Source: Hyphomicrobium sp.
GTDB taxonomy: Bacteria > Pseudomonadota > Alphaproteobacteria > Rhizobiales > Hyphomicrobiaceae
DNA length: 64,000 nt
Direction: 5' to 3'
NCBI GenBank assembly: GCA_002928955.1
Contig: PERT01000005.1
Span: forward strand, 1 to 64,000
Part shown: one piece after another, positions 19,819 through 31,098 of the stretch
Layout: each line of letters starts with the position of its first letter
Numbering within the stretch: the stretch's first letter is position 1
Position numbers and translations under genes: made by a program
Notes under the pieces: generated by a model
Told to the model about the DNA's origin: nothing
Databases searched by the model: none
What the model saw: only the letters and a program-made list of their open reading frames with translations

Positions 19819-19978
19819 ATTTGCCACTCATTTATGCACACCCGTGCGGCTCGGGTCCAGGTTCTGATCGGAATTGTCGAAGACCCAAGATCCGCACCAC
19901 TGCCTCGTTGCAGGCTCGGGTTCGCGTGTCTAATAACTTGATGGCTATTTTCTTTGCAGCATGAGGATCGGCTGACCG

Positions 19979-20617
19979 ATGTCGCAACTACCCGACCACC
20001 TTTCCGATCGATTCCGACGGTTCAAGTTTCGACACTTCGCACCCAACCAGGATCACTACGAGGAGCTTGCGACCTACGGGCAGAGCCCCGACACCATGGT
20101 CATCTCGTGCTGCGACAGCCGCGTCGACCCGGAGGTCATTTTCAACGCGATGCCAGGCGAACTGTTCGTCGTGCGCAACGTTGCGAACCTCGTGCCGCCC
20201 TACGAAACCGGCGGTCGCTATCACGGCGTCAGCACAGCCATCGAGTTCGCGGTCATGAACCTGCGTGTGAAGCATCTTTTGGTGATGGGGCACTCGGGCT
20301 GCGGCGGCATCAAGGCGGCGCTGAACAAGTCGGCCGCGATCGAAACCGAAGCGCAGTTCATCTCACGGTGGATGTCGATGCTGGACGAGGCGCGACTGAC
20401 CGTACTCGCAGCTCATCAATTGACGTCCGAATCGGAACGGGTCACCGCGCTGGAGCGTGAGGGCGTGAAGAACTCGATCAAAAACCTGCGCTCGTTCCCG
20501 TTCGTCAAAGACCTAGAGGATAAGGGCCGGTTGAGTCTGCATGGCGCCCACTTCGATATCGCAAGCGGTACGCTGGCTGTGTTCAACCAGGCCACCGGCA
20601 AATACTACGACGTCTAG
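19979..20617 (+). CDS. can: Beta-class carbonic anhydrase
   Basis: A 212-residue beta-carbonic anhydrase interconverting CO2 and bicarbonate. Zinc ligands and catalytic dyad are in SCCDSRVDPE (first Cys plus Asp/Arg) and in MGHSGCGGIKAAL (His and Cys). VRNVANLVPPYE is conserved. The start MSQLPDHLSDRFRRFK fits cytoplasmic Can/CynT-like enzymes, with no signal peptide. The coding end (HFDIASGTLAVFNQATGKYYDV) looks complete, but its TAG is part of the CTAGTGTGGC repeat. With SulP and NhaA it completes a putative inorganic-carbon supply module. Confidence 0.96.
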   Translation: MSQLPDHLSDRFRRFKFRHFAPNQDHYEELATYGQSPDTMVISCCDSRVDPEVIFNAMPGELFVVRNVANLVPPYETGGRYHGVSTAIEFAVMNLRVKHLLVMGHSGCGGIKAALNKSAAIETEAQFISRWMSMLDEARLTVLAAHQLTSESERVTALEREGVKNSIKNLRSFPFVKDLEDKGRLSLHGAHFDIASGTLAVFNQATGKYYDV

Positions 20618-20757
20618 TGTGGCGTCGAGAGCCAATGTCGGAACCATAACGAACACGAGCAACATCATTGGCACGAGCAACCCAATGATTCTGGTGCAAT
20701 TCAGATTTCGAAGTCCGCTCGCATGGGAGCTGCGAGATTGGAGCGGACTTCGAAATC
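20614..20757. repeat. Composite palindromic repeat, copy 3, with a 17-bp perfect hairpin
   Basis: It begins CTAGTGTGGC at the can stop codon and continues with CAATGTCGGAACC and GAACACGAGC. A third palindrome follows: GATTTCGAAGTCCGCTC (20704-20720) and GAGCGGACTTCGAAATC (20741-20757) are exact complements around a 20-nt loop, the same geometry as the other units but a different sequence. It separates the convergent can and ccmG genes and may act as a bidirectional terminator. Confidence 0.8.
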
Positions 20758-20767
20758 ATCACGCTCG

Positions 20768-21400
20768 TCAGGGCTTGACCTCGGACGATTTGCGAGCTGC
20801 CTCGATCGCTGGCACAATTTTCTGCAAGAGGCTCTCGGGGCTGATTGGCCCGACGTGCTTATAGACGATCTCACCCCGTCCATTGACCACGAACGTTTCC
20901 GGCATTCCGTAAACGCCCCACTCGATCGCGTTGCGGCCGGTGACATCGGAGCCTGCTCGCACAAATGGGTTGCCGAAGCGGCCGATGAAGCGTCGCGCGG
21001 CGGTCGGATCATCCTTGTAGTTGACGCCGAAGAGGTCCACGCCGGCCTTCAGCCTCAGCTCAATAAGAAGCGGGTGTTCCTGCACGCACGGCACGCACCA
21101 CGACGCCCAGAAGTTCACGACCGTCACTCTGCCCTTTGAAAGATCCGCGCTGGTAAAGCCGGCAACGGATTGCCCGTTGTCGAGAAGTCCCGCAATCGCT
21201 GGAAACTCTGTCTTTGGCACCGGTTTGCCGATCAACGTCGAGGGCAGCTTGGACGGATCGCCCGACTTCAGCGCGAACGCGAACAACATGGCGAGCGCGA
21301 CGAACAGAAACAGCGGCAATGCGACCAGCCGGAAGCGGTTGCGCGGGATCTCCGGAACACCGCGCGGCGGCTCGAGTGGTTCGTTCGCCGACTTCTGCAT
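20768..21400 (-). CDS. ccmG: Cytochrome c biogenesis thioredoxin CcmG/DsbE
   Basis: A 210-residue membrane-tethered periplasmic thioredoxin that reduces apocytochrome c haem-binding cysteines in System I maturation. One N-terminal membrane anchor (about residues 24-43, FRLVALPLFLFVALAMLFAF) is followed by VNFWASWCVPCVQEHPLL with the redox CxxC (WCVPC). GVYGMPETFVVNGRGEI carries the cis-proline. The ATG at 21398-21400 is used; the frame also opens with an upstream TTG. It is last in ccmABCDG, 27 bp after ccmD. Confidence 0.94.
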   Translation of the reverse strand: MQKSANEPLEPPRGVPEIPRNRFRLVALPLFLFVALAMLFAFALKSGDPSKLPSTLIGKPVPKTEFPAIAGLLDNGQSVAGFTSADLSKGRVTVVNFWASWCVPCVQEHPLLIELRLKAGVDLFGVNYKDDPTAARRFIGRFGNPFVRAGSDVTGRNAIEWGVYGMPETFVVNGRGEIVYKHVGPISPESLLQKIVPAIEAARKSSEVKP

Positions 21401-21427
21401 CAAGGGTCCGCCACTGTTCAAGGCCGC

Positions 21428-21592
21428 TCACGCACCACGCGTGCGTCGCTTCACGCCCCGCGCTTCCAACGCTTCGAGCGCCTTTCGTTGCCGTTGGCCA
21501 TCCACGACCAGCCAAACGATGAGACCGGCGAGTACGGCCGCCGCCGCGCCGTAGGAGGCTAGAATGAACGCTGCGTGGGGTCCAAGTGCCAT
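21428..21592 (-). CDS. ccmD: Haem exporter protein CcmD
   Basis: A 54-residue single-pass membrane protein, MALGPHAAFILASYGAAAAV at its start, then a helix and a basic tail (RQRKALEALEARGVKRR). This is the standard CcmD layout; it releases holo-CcmE from the CcmABC haem exporter. The ATG at 21590-21592 matches family length, while the open frame reaches 21610. It lies 4 bp after ccmC and before ccmG. Confidence 0.9.
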   Translation of the reverse strand: MALGPHAAFILASYGAAAAVLAGLIVWLVVDGQRQRKALEALEARGVKRRTRGA

Positions 21593-21596
21593 GGCG

Positions 21597-22358
21597 CTAC
21601 GATGCCGCAACTGGCGCTTGCGAACCCTGCGCGCGGTCGACCTCGGCCATCCGCAGGGCCTTCACCCGCCGCCGCAGGATCTCGTTGCGCATGGCCTTCA
21701 GGTGCAATGTAAAAAACAACAGCGAAAACCCGAGGGCAGATACCAGCAGCGGTACCCGGATACTCGAATGCACGGTCGTGGTCAGTCCGGTCGACGGCTG
21801 ATGCAGCGTGTTCCACCAGTCCACTGAGAACTTGATGATCGGCAGCAGCACCACCCCAACCAGCGCCAACACGGCTGTCAGCTTGGCGGCGAGCGCCTCG
21901 TCTTCGATGGATGAGCGCAAGGCCATCAGCCCGAGATAGAGAAAGAAGAGCAGAAGTACCGACGTCAGCCGAGCGTCCCATACCCAATAGGTGCCCCACA
22001 TCGGCTTGCCCCACAGCGACCCCGTGATCAGAGCCAGCAAGGTGAATGCGGCCCCGATAGGCGCGGCAGCCTTCGCCGAAACGTCGGCCAGCGGGTGACG
22101 GAACACCAGTAGCCCAAAACTCGAGATCGCGATCAGCACATAGGCCATCATGGCGAGCCACGCGCTCGGAACGTGGATGAACATGATCTTGACCGTATGG
22201 CCCTGCTGGTAGTCGGGCGGAGCAACGAAGAACGCGAGGTACATCGCATAGCCGATGATCGCGGCACTCGCACCCGCGAGCCATGGCAGCAGTTGGTCCG
22301 AAAGCCCCATGAACCGGGTCGGGTTGGCGAGCTTTTGGGTGATCGACTGATTTGTCAT
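21597..22358 (-). CDS. ccmC: Haem exporter permease CcmC
   Basis: A 253-residue, six-helix membrane protein that attaches haem to CcmE. The tryptophan-rich periplasmic motif WGKPMWGTYWVWDARLTS (about 120-137) and the haem-contacting histidines in MFIHVPSAWLA and WWNTLHQPST are present. The start MTNQSITQKLANPTRF and the basic C-terminus fit the family. It is in the ccmABCDG operon, 66 bp after ccmB. Confidence 0.96.
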   Translation of the reverse strand: MTNQSITQKLANPTRFMGLSDQLLPWLAGASAAIIGYAMYLAFFVAPPDYQQGHTVKIMFIHVPSAWLAMMAYVLIAISSFGLLVFRHPLADVSAKAAAPIGAAFTLLALITGSLWGKPMWGTYWVWDARLTSVLLLFFLYLGLMALRSSIEDEALAAKLTAVLALVGVVLLPIIKFSVDWWNTLHQPSTGLTTTVHSSIRVPLLVSALGFSLLFFTLHLKAMRNEILRRRVKALRMAEVDRAQGSQAPVAAS

Positions 22359-22424
22359 GCTCTCGATTTAGGCCCTTCGCCGCCAAGGCGCAACCGACGC
22401 GCCCAAATTGGCCTGGTTACTCGG

Positions 22425-23096
22425 CTACTGCAGTTGTGGTCTCACCGCAGCCGCCGCCGCCACCGGCCCCAGCACCGTGGCCCCCATAGATAACGCGACG
22501 AGCATGGCGAAAGATTGCCAGAACCCGTCACTGCCGAGCGCCACCGCATTGATCGCCGTGATTCCGAAGATCAGGGTGGGCACGTAGAGCGGTAGTACCA
22601 GCAGGGCCAGCAACAGTCCGCCGCGCCGGGCCTTCAAGGTGAGCGCCGCGCCTATTGCTCCGAGAAAACTGATGGCCGGCGTGCCTGCCACCATCGTTCC
22701 GATCAGCGCCGGCGTACTGCCGATATCAAGATTGAGCAGGATGCCGAGCGCCGGCGCCATCAGCGCGAGTGGGATGCCGGTCGAGATCCAGTGCGCGAGG
22801 CTCTTGGCGGCGGCGACCAGCTCGAGCGGCAGGTCGGCCGTCGCCATCACCTCGAGGGCGCCGTCCTCGTAGTCGGCTTCGAAAATGCGGGGCAATGACA
22901 GAAGCGCGGCCAGCAACAGCGCGATCCACAAGACACCGGCCGCGATCCGCGACAGCAGGCTGAGATCCGGCCCGAGCCCGAGCGGCATCAGTGCGACCAC
23001 GATGAGATAGAACCCGAGCGCCGTGCCGATTGCGCCGCCCTCGCGCACTGCGAGTTGTAAATCCCGCCTGACCAGGACCCAGAAACCTGGCATCAT
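22425..23096 (-). CDS. ccmB: Haem exporter permease CcmB
   Basis: A 223-residue membrane subunit of the CcmABC ABC-type complex, with six hydrophobic segments. The N-terminus VLVRRDLQLAVREGG and SLPRIFEADYEDGALE (conserved FExDxxDGxLE-like loop contacting CcmA) identify it. Its ATG overlaps the ccmA stop (ATGA), indicating translational coupling. Confidence 0.94.
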   Translation of the reverse strand: MMPGFWVLVRRDLQLAVREGGAIGTALGFYLIVVALMPLGLGPDLSLLSRIAAGVLWIALLLAALLSLPRIFEADYEDGALEVMATADLPLELVAAAKSLAHWISTGIPLALMAPALGILLNLDIGSTPALIGTMVAGTPAISFLGAIGAALTLKARRGGLLLALLVLPLYVPTLIFGITAINAVALGSDGFWQSFAMLVALSMGATVLGPVAAAAAVRPQLQ

Positions 23097-23731
23097 GCCG
23101 CCACCTCACGCGGCCCGAGCCGTAATTCATCGGCCCGGTCGAGCCCCAGATCGAGATGGGTTGCCGCAACCACGATGCCTCCGGCTGCAGTATGCGCGTT
23201 GACCAGCGCCGCCAGTAGACCGGCCGAGCGCGTGTCGAGAGAGACAGTGGGCTCGTCGAGCAGCCACACCGGGCGCTCCGCCACCAAAAGCCGTGCAAGC
23301 CCGAGCCGCCGCTTCTGGCCGGCGGAGAGATAACCGGCGGGAATGTCCGAAAGAGGTTCGAGATCGAAACGAGTAAGCGCGTCCGCAACCCGCTTGGGCG
23401 GTTCCACCCCCGGACCCGCCCCCGGCGCACGCAGAAAATCCGCCCAGAACAGCAGATTTTCCTCCACCGTCAGGCTCGACTTCATCCCATTCTGATGGCC
23501 CACGAAGTGGCATTGCTCGGCCGGCGTGCGATCCGCACTCCCGCCTTCGAGTACAATCTGGCCTTCGACCGGAAGTAGAAAGCCGGCCAGCGCTCGGATC
23601 AATGTCGTTTTCCCAGCGCCGTTGGCCCCACTCAGGACCAATGCATGGCCGGCATCAACGGTGAACGAAAGCCGATCGACGACCGTCCGTCCGCCGCGGG
23701 CGAGTATCAGGGTGTCGGCCACGAGTTTCAA
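23093..23731 (-). CDS. ccmA: Haem exporter ATPase CcmA
   Basis: A 212-residue ABC ATPase powering CcmC/CcmE haem chaperoning. Walker A is GANGAGKTTLIRAL, the signature is YLSAGQKRRLGLARLL and Walker B is VWLLDEPTVSLD. No ATG fits the family N-terminus; TTG at 23729-23731 gives (M)KLVADTLILARGG, matching CcmA starts, with a GTG three codons on as an alternative. It is first of ccmABCDG and divergent from acnA, a conserved Hyphomicrobiales arrangement. The roughly 315-bp gap to acnA carries both promoters. Confidence 0.93.
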   Translation of the reverse strand: MKLVADTLILARGGRTVVDRLSFTVDAGHALVLSGANGAGKTTLIRALAGFLLPVEGQIVLEGGSADRTPAEQCHFVGHQNGMKSSLTVEENLLFWADFLRAPGAGPGVEPPKRVADALTRFDLEPLSDIPAGYLSAGQKRRLGLARLLVAERPVWLLDEPTVSLDTRSAGLLAALVNAHTAAGGIVVAATHLDLGLDRADELRLGPREVAA

Positions 23732-24047
23732 GAGAATGTGCGTTTCAAGCGGTTGAGAATGACTAAGATTGAGTGCAGCTTGGCATCGAGACCAGCCCAA
23801 GCCGCTTTACGAGACAACCTCGACAGGATCGCGCGGCTCCCCTGCGCGACCGCAACAGCGCGACCACAACAGAAGTCGGTGTGGTTCTCCACCAAGGCGG
23901 CTTATATAAGGGGCTCGTTCCAAATGAGGCTAGCGCAAAAAGGAGAGTTGGGCCGGGGCCGTTCGAATGGACACGGTTTAGCCGAACTTGGAACCTCCGC
24001 GGGCACACCCGCGGCGCGGCATCGAGACTCGCAACGGAGGATTGAAC

Positions 24048-26765
<2,718 letters not shown>

Positions 26766-26787
26766 CAAGGCCCCGCGACACCGTGAC

Positions 26788-26813
26788 GGCGGCCTGGTTG
26801 ATCCCGGGCCGCC
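26788..26813 (+). terminator. Hairpin after acnA
   Basis: GGCGGCCTGG and CCGGGCCGCC form a 10-bp stem (one G-T pair) with a 6-nt loop, 22 bp after the acnA stop. It is followed by CCAATATTAG and has no real U tract, so it is a likely but not classic terminator. Confidence 0.5.
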
Positions 26814-27045
26814 CCAATATTAGTGAACGTGATCCGAAAGGAGTTGCTGAGCCCGTGGGTTTTCACCTGAGACTGGCGCTGCCGCGCAACCCATTCGATA
26901 CGGTCCGTTTACCCACTCATCATGCCTTCAGGTAATGACGTCACCCTTTCGTGACTCGCGTTTCGCCGTGGTTGTTGAATAGTTCTTAGATAGCGCTTGC
27001 GCCCTAAGGCTCGACCCATGCGACGCGAACCGTTGAGGGAACTTC

Positions 27046-27849
27046 ATGCCCAGGCTACTCGTATCGCTGATCGTCGCGGGCTTCACCGTAGTTGCGGCTG
27101 CAGGTCTGTCGCCGACAATGGCGGCCGACCAGGCTGTTGTCGAAGGCGGGGGGCCGAACCTTTCCGACGCTCCAAGAGATGTGTCGAGACCGATCCGCGG
27201 CGTTGTCGAATTGTTCACGTCACAGGGCTGCTCGTCCTGCCCGCCGGCCGACGCCCTGCTCAAGCGTTATGCCGATAGCCCCGACATCGTCGCGCTGTCG
27301 TACCCTGTCGACTACTGGGACTACCTTGGCTGGAAGGACACGCTGGCCACGCCACGCAATACCGACCGCCAGCGCGCCTATGCCAAGTCACGCGGCGATG
27401 GGGCTATTTACACGCCCCAGGTCGTCATCAATGGCGTCAATCATGTCAACGGCGCCAGCGAGCGTGATATCGACACCGCTCTGGAGCGCGGCCAGCGAAA
27501 GCTCGTCGATGGTTACGTCCCGGTCCGCTTTTGGCTCGAGCAAGGCACTGTGGTGATTCAGGCTGGTCCGGCGCCCGACAAGATTTCCCACCCCGAGGCA
27601 ACCATCTGGCTGGCCCACGTCACCAAGGTGGCAACCGTCTCGATCCGGCGCGGCGAGAACGGCGGCAAATCCGTTGTCTACACCAACGTCGTGCGCGAGA
27701 TCGCCCCCGTTGGCATGTGGAGCGGCAAGCCCACCCAGATCCGCCTTGCGCGGTCGTCGATCATGCGACCACAGTCAGAAGCATCTGCGATCCTGCTGCA
27801 AGCGGGCGACGGCGGGCCCATCATTGGCGCCGCCTGGATGGGGTTCTAG
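27046..27849 (+). CDS. DUF1223 secreted thioredoxin-like protein
   Basis: A 267-residue DUF1223 protein with an N-terminal signal peptide (MPRLLVSLIVAGFTVVAAAG, cleavage near TMAADQ). The mature part starts with a thioredoxin-like strand and VELFTSQGCSSCPPADALL, where CSSC resembles a redox pair. ALSYPVDYWDYLGWKDTLA and YTPQVVINGV are further family blocks. Function is not established; an extracytoplasmic redox role is inferred. GAGGGAACTTC before the ATG is a good ribosome site. The last 29 bases overlap the convergent LysR gene. Confidence 0.9.
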   Translation: MPRLLVSLIVAGFTVVAAAGLSPTMAADQAVVEGGGPNLSDAPRDVSRPIRGVVELFTSQGCSSCPPADALLKRYADSPDIVALSYPVDYWDYLGWKDTLATPRNTDRQRAYAKSRGDGAIYTPQVVINGVNHVNGASERDIDTALERGQRKLVDGYVPVRFWLEQGTVVIQAGPAPDKISHPEATIWLAHVTKVATVSIRRGENGGKSVVYTNVVREIAPVGMWSGKPTQIRLARSSIMRPQSEASAILLQAGDGGPIIGAAWMGF

Positions 27850-28807
27850 CCGCCGGCCCTGTCTTCCGACTTTTCAAGTCGTTTGCACTCTGGTGAACTG
27901 CCCTCGTCGACAACTCGACCAATTCAGTCGCCAGCCGCGGCGCCATCCAGTCGGCGAAGGCGCGGACCTTGCCGGCCATCAGCCGTGAATGGGGATAAAC
28001 GATCTGAACGGGTGACATCGCCGGCCAGTAGGGCTCGAGAACGGGCACCAGTTCCCCGGACGCCAGCATTCTGCCGGTCATGTAACTGAACAGCTTGGTG
28101 ATCCCGTAACCGGCTGCCGCCGCCGCCATCGCGGTTGCGGCGTCGTTGACTTCGAGCCGCGGCGTGAACCCGACTTCCTTCATCCGGCCGCCTTCGAAAT
28201 AATGAAGCGACCGGTTCGGCATCGACCCTGTGAAACCGATGATCGAATGAGACGTGAGATCGGCTGGATGCTGTGGCGCACCACGCGTGGCGATGTAGCC
28301 TGGGCTTGCCACGAGCACGCGCCGAACCTCGCCCACGCGACGGGCAACCAGGGTCGAATCCGGCAGTTGGCCGATCCGAATCGCAACGTCGAAGTTGTCC
28401 TCGACCAGATTGACCACTCGGTCATAAAGCATGAGGGACGCCGTCACGCGCGGGTACGCGCCAAGAAAGCCGCCCATCATCGGCGCCACGGCAATCCTTC
28501 CGAACGTCAACGAAGCCGTGACTGACAAATGTCCCTGCGGCGTGGCCGTTTCTCCTGAAGCCTCGAGCTCGGCAGCCTCTACTTCCGCCAACAGGCGCTG
28601 ACAACTTGCCAGGAAGCGTGTTCCAGCTTCTGTGACGCTGAGGCTGCGCGTCGTCCGGTTCATCAATCGCGTTCCAAGCCGTGCCTCGAGGCCGGCGATG
28701 GTGCGGGTCACGGCCGGCGCCGATACCCGCAAGCGGCGTCCGGCTTCGGCGAGGCTGCCCGCCTCCACCACCGCCACGAACACCTCCATTTCATGCAGAC
28801 GGTCCAT
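27821..28807 (-). CDS. LysR family transcriptional regulator
   Basis: A 328-residue LysR-type regulator. The N-terminal winged helix-turn-helix covers about residues 1-60 (MEVFVAVVEAGSLAEAGRRL, SAPAVTRTIAGLEARLGTRL). A linker helix and a periplasmic-binding-like effector domain follow (SVTASLTFGRIAVAPMM onward). The tail beyond about residue 300 is basic and variable. It is divergent from the Tat-exported MBL hydrolase operon, with symmetric sites between them, so it probably controls that operon and itself. Confidence 0.93.
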   Translation of the reverse strand: MDRLHEMEVFVAVVEAGSLAEAGRRLRVSAPAVTRTIAGLEARLGTRLMNRTTRSLSVTEAGTRFLASCQRLLAEVEAAELEASGETATPQGHLSVTASLTFGRIAVAPMMGGFLGAYPRVTASLMLYDRVVNLVEDNFDVAIRIGQLPDSTLVARRVGEVRRVLVASPGYIATRGAPQHPADLTSHSIIGFTGSMPNRSLHYFEGGRMKEVGFTPRLEVNDAATAMAAAAAGYGITKLFSYMTGRMLASGELVPVLEPYWPAMSPVQIVYPHSRLMAGKVRAFADWMAPRLATELVELSTRAVHQSANDLKSRKTGPAARTPSRRRQ

Positions 28808-28812
28808 TGATC

Positions 28813-28845
28813 ATTCCATCTTTCGGAATAATGTATTGCATACAT
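28813..28845. promoter_or_regulatory. Paired palindromes, candidate LysR operator
   Basis: ATTCC-N7-GGAAT (28813-28829) and ATGTAT-TGC-ATACAT (28831-28845) lie just upstream of the LysR start and about 120-150 bp before the MBL hydrolase start. Two adjacent dyads between divergent genes fit the recognition/activation site pattern of LysR regulators. Confidence 0.5.
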
Positions 28846-28962
28846 CGACTATTCTTTCAACAGGCTGACGGTGGCAGTTTGCGGTGGCGGTCGAAGCCGA
28901 CCAGCATACAGCTCGAGCATTCCGCCGCCGAACCCATCACTGCTGATTTTAGGAGTTTCAAC

Positions 28963-29937
28963 GTGACCTATATTTCCCGACGAGCCTTCGGCCTTAGTCT
29001 GGCCGGTGCATCTGCCGCCGCTCTGCCAATGGCCGCCGCCTTGAGCCAAGGCGGTGCCGCGCGGACAACGCCGGCCGCAAAATCCATCGCACCGCTGGCC
29101 CAGATCCGCGTCGGCCGCTTCGAAGTCACCGCACTGTCGGACGGATATGCAGACATGCCGTTCGGCTATTTCACCGGCCGCACGCCGACTGAAATCGAAG
29201 CATCGGCGACAAACGCATTCGCCGCGCGCAACGGCAACATCCGCCTCGCATTCAATCAGTTCCTGATCCGCGACGGCTCCATGTCGATCCTGATCGACGC
29301 TGGTCCTAACGGGCACGTCGGTCAATCGGGCCGCATGCCCGAGGGGCTCAATGCGCTCGGGATCAAACGCAGCGACATCGACGCGGTAATTCTGACGCAC
29401 CTCCACGTCGACCACATCGCAGGCCTGGTAGCCGGCGGCCGCAAGGTGTTCCCGAACGCCGAAATCTACGCTGACCGGCGCGACGTCACTCACTGGACCG
29501 ATGCGGCCAAGCGCGCTGCCGCGCCTGCCTTCCTGAAATCGAGTTTTGACACGGCGGCACTTGTCATGCGCCTTTACCCGAAGCTCAACCGCATCGATGG
29601 CGAACGGGAGATCTCGCGCGGCATATCCATCGTCGATCTCACAGGCCACACGCCCGGCCACATCGGCGTTCGCATTGCCGATGGCGCCGAAAGCCTGACC
29701 ATGGTGTCCGACATGATGTTTCATCCCACCCTGCATCCTGGCGCTGCCGACATCGGTTTCGTGTTCGAGCAGGACCCCGCCGCAGCACGTGCAATGCGCG
29801 AGCGCTACTTCCCGCGCGCGCTGGAGGAAAAAACGTTGATCGCGGCGACGCACATGCCGTTCCCCGGACTCGGGCGGATCGTGCGAGACGGTGATCGCAA
29901 CCGCTGGCTGCCCACCGAATGGGGCTTCCGCGCTTGA
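28963..29937 (+). CDS. Tat-exported MBL-fold metallo-hydrolase
   Basis: A 324-residue metallo-beta-lactamase-fold hydrolase. The twin-arginine signal SRRAFGLSLAGASAAALP (about residues 5-22) predicts export of a folded metalloprotein. Zinc ligands are in LTHLHVDHIAGL (HxHxDH), in TGHTPGHIGV and in VSDMMFHP, with a final His in AATHMPFPG. The layout resembles AHL-lactonase or YtnP-like enzymes; the substrate is unknown. The start is GTG at 28963-28965 with AGGAG seven bases upstream. It is first of a three-gene operon with DUF1348 and a PPOX-like protein, under the divergent LysR. Confidence 0.88.
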   Translation: MTYISRRAFGLSLAGASAAALPMAAALSQGGAARTTPAAKSIAPLAQIRVGRFEVTALSDGYADMPFGYFTGRTPTEIEASATNAFAARNGNIRLAFNQFLIRDGSMSILIDAGPNGHVGQSGRMPEGLNALGIKRSDIDAVILTHLHVDHIAGLVAGGRKVFPNAEIYADRRDVTHWTDAAKRAAAPAFLKSSFDTAALVMRLYPKLNRIDGEREISRGISIVDLTGHTPGHIGVRIADGAESLTMVSDMMFHPTLHPGAADIGFVFEQDPAAARAMRERYFPRALEEKTLIAATHMPFPGLGRIVRDGDRNRWLPTEWGFRA

Positions 29938-29982
29938 CGACCCCAGCCTCCGATCATCGTTCTCCGAACCACAAGGACAACA

Positions 29983-30465
29983 ATGGCCATGACCAACCCG
30001 GAAACCCGCCCGCCGATGCCGCCTTTCACCCGCCAAACCGCCATCCAAAAGGTCCGGATGGCGGAGGACGCCTGGAACACGCGCGATCCGGCTCGCGTCG
30101 CCGCCGCGTACACGGTCGACAGTCAGTGGCGCAACCGTGCCGAGTTCCCCATTGGCCGCGAGGCAATCCAAGACTTCCTGACCCGCAAATGGGCGCGTGA
30201 ACTTGACTACCGCCTGATCAAGGAGTTGTGGGCCTTCGCCGAGAACCGCATCGCCGTGCGCTTTGCCTACGAGTGGCGCGACGACGCCGGCAACTGGTTC
30301 CGATCGTACGGCAACGAGAACTGGGAGTTCGACGAGCACGGCCTGATGCGGCTCCGCTTCGCCAGCATCAACGATCTGCCTATCGAGGTGACGGACCGCA
30401 GATATCTCTGGCCGCAGGGGCGCCGACCGGACGATCATCCCGGACTGTCCGATCTTGGATTGTAA
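29983..30465 (+). CDS. DUF1348 (SnoaL/NTF2-like) protein
   Basis: A 160-residue DUF1348 protein of the NTF2/SnoaL fold. [22 protein letters not shown] at the N-terminus and [30 protein letters not shown] are characteristic of the family. Function is unknown; fold members are often isomerases, hydratases or binding proteins. It lies 45 bp after the MBL hydrolase and 15 bp before the PPOX-like gene, so it is co-transcribed. Confidence 0.85.
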   Translation: MAMTNPETRPPMPPFTRQTAIQKVRMAEDAWNTRDPARVAAAYTVDSQWRNRAEFPIGREAIQDFLTRKWARELDYRLIKELWAFAENRIAVRFAYEWRDDAGNWFRSYGNENWEFDEHGLMRLRFASINDLPIEVTDRRYLWPQGRRPDDHPGLSDLGL

Positions 30466-30480
30466 GCGAGGACGTCGACC

Positions 30481-31098
30481 ATGGGACACAAGTATCAGGA
30501 ACTTGCCTTCACCGACCGCGTCAAGGCAGAACAGTTGGCGTCGGGCAGCCGGACAAACTATGCCCGCCGCGAAGGCGGCGACCAAGACTTCAACGACCGG
30601 CTGGGGCCGAGCGAAGCCGACTTCATCGGCAGACGCGATAGCTTCTACATGGCAACCGTCGGCGAGACCGGGTGGCCCTATATCCAGCACCGCGGTGGAC
30701 CCGAAGGCTTCGTCCGCATACTGGATGAGAAAACACTTGGGTTCGCCGATTTTGCTGGCAATCGCCAGTACATCAGCGTGGGCAATCTGGCCGGCGACGA
30801 CCGCGTCTCGTTGTTTTTCATGGACTACGCGAACCGCACGCGGCTGAAGCTGCTCGGTCGCGCCCGCACGATCGATCGCAATGACGTCGATGTCATCGAC
30901 AGGCTCATGCTGTCCGGCTACAAGGCGCGGGTCGAGCGCGGACTTTTGATCACGGTCGAGGCGTTCGACTGGAACTGTCCCCAGCACATTTCGCAGCGCT
31001 TCTCAGCTGCCGATGTCGAAACTGCCGTCGCACCTTTGAAAAAGCGTTTGGCTGAGCTCGAAGCGCTGCTGGGCGCGACCCCGACCGGACGACGTTAG
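30481..31098 (+). CDS. Pyridoxamine 5'-phosphate oxidase-like flavin-binding protein
   Basis: A 205-residue protein of the PNPOx-like split-barrel family, usually FMN-binding. The barrel motif DSFYMATVGETGWPYIQHRGG (about 56-76), GFADFAGNRQYISVGNLAGDDRVSLFFMDY and RLKLLGRARTID are typical of the group associated with reductases. The last helix (VAPLKKRLAELEALLG) is a short coiled coil. It is third in the LysR-controlled operon. The final 4 bp overlap the convergent pyrE stop. Confidence 0.87.
   Translation: MGHKYQELAFTDRVKAEQLASGSRTNYARREGGDQDFNDRLGPSEADFIGRRDSFYMATVGETGWPYIQHRGGPEGFVRILDEKTLGFADFAGNRQYISVGNLAGDDRVSLFFMDYANRTRLKLLGRARTIDRNDVDVIDRLMLSGYKARVERGLLITVEAFDWNCPQHISQRFSAADVETAVAPLKKRLAELEALLGATPTGRR

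Noticed and set aside
28849-30987. A 712-codon minus-strand open frame
   Set aside because: It is antisense to the MBL, DUF1348 and PPOX genes, which have clear family motifs and ribosome sites. Its own translation is Arg/Val/Ala/Asp-rich with no recognisable domain, a common high-GC shadow.
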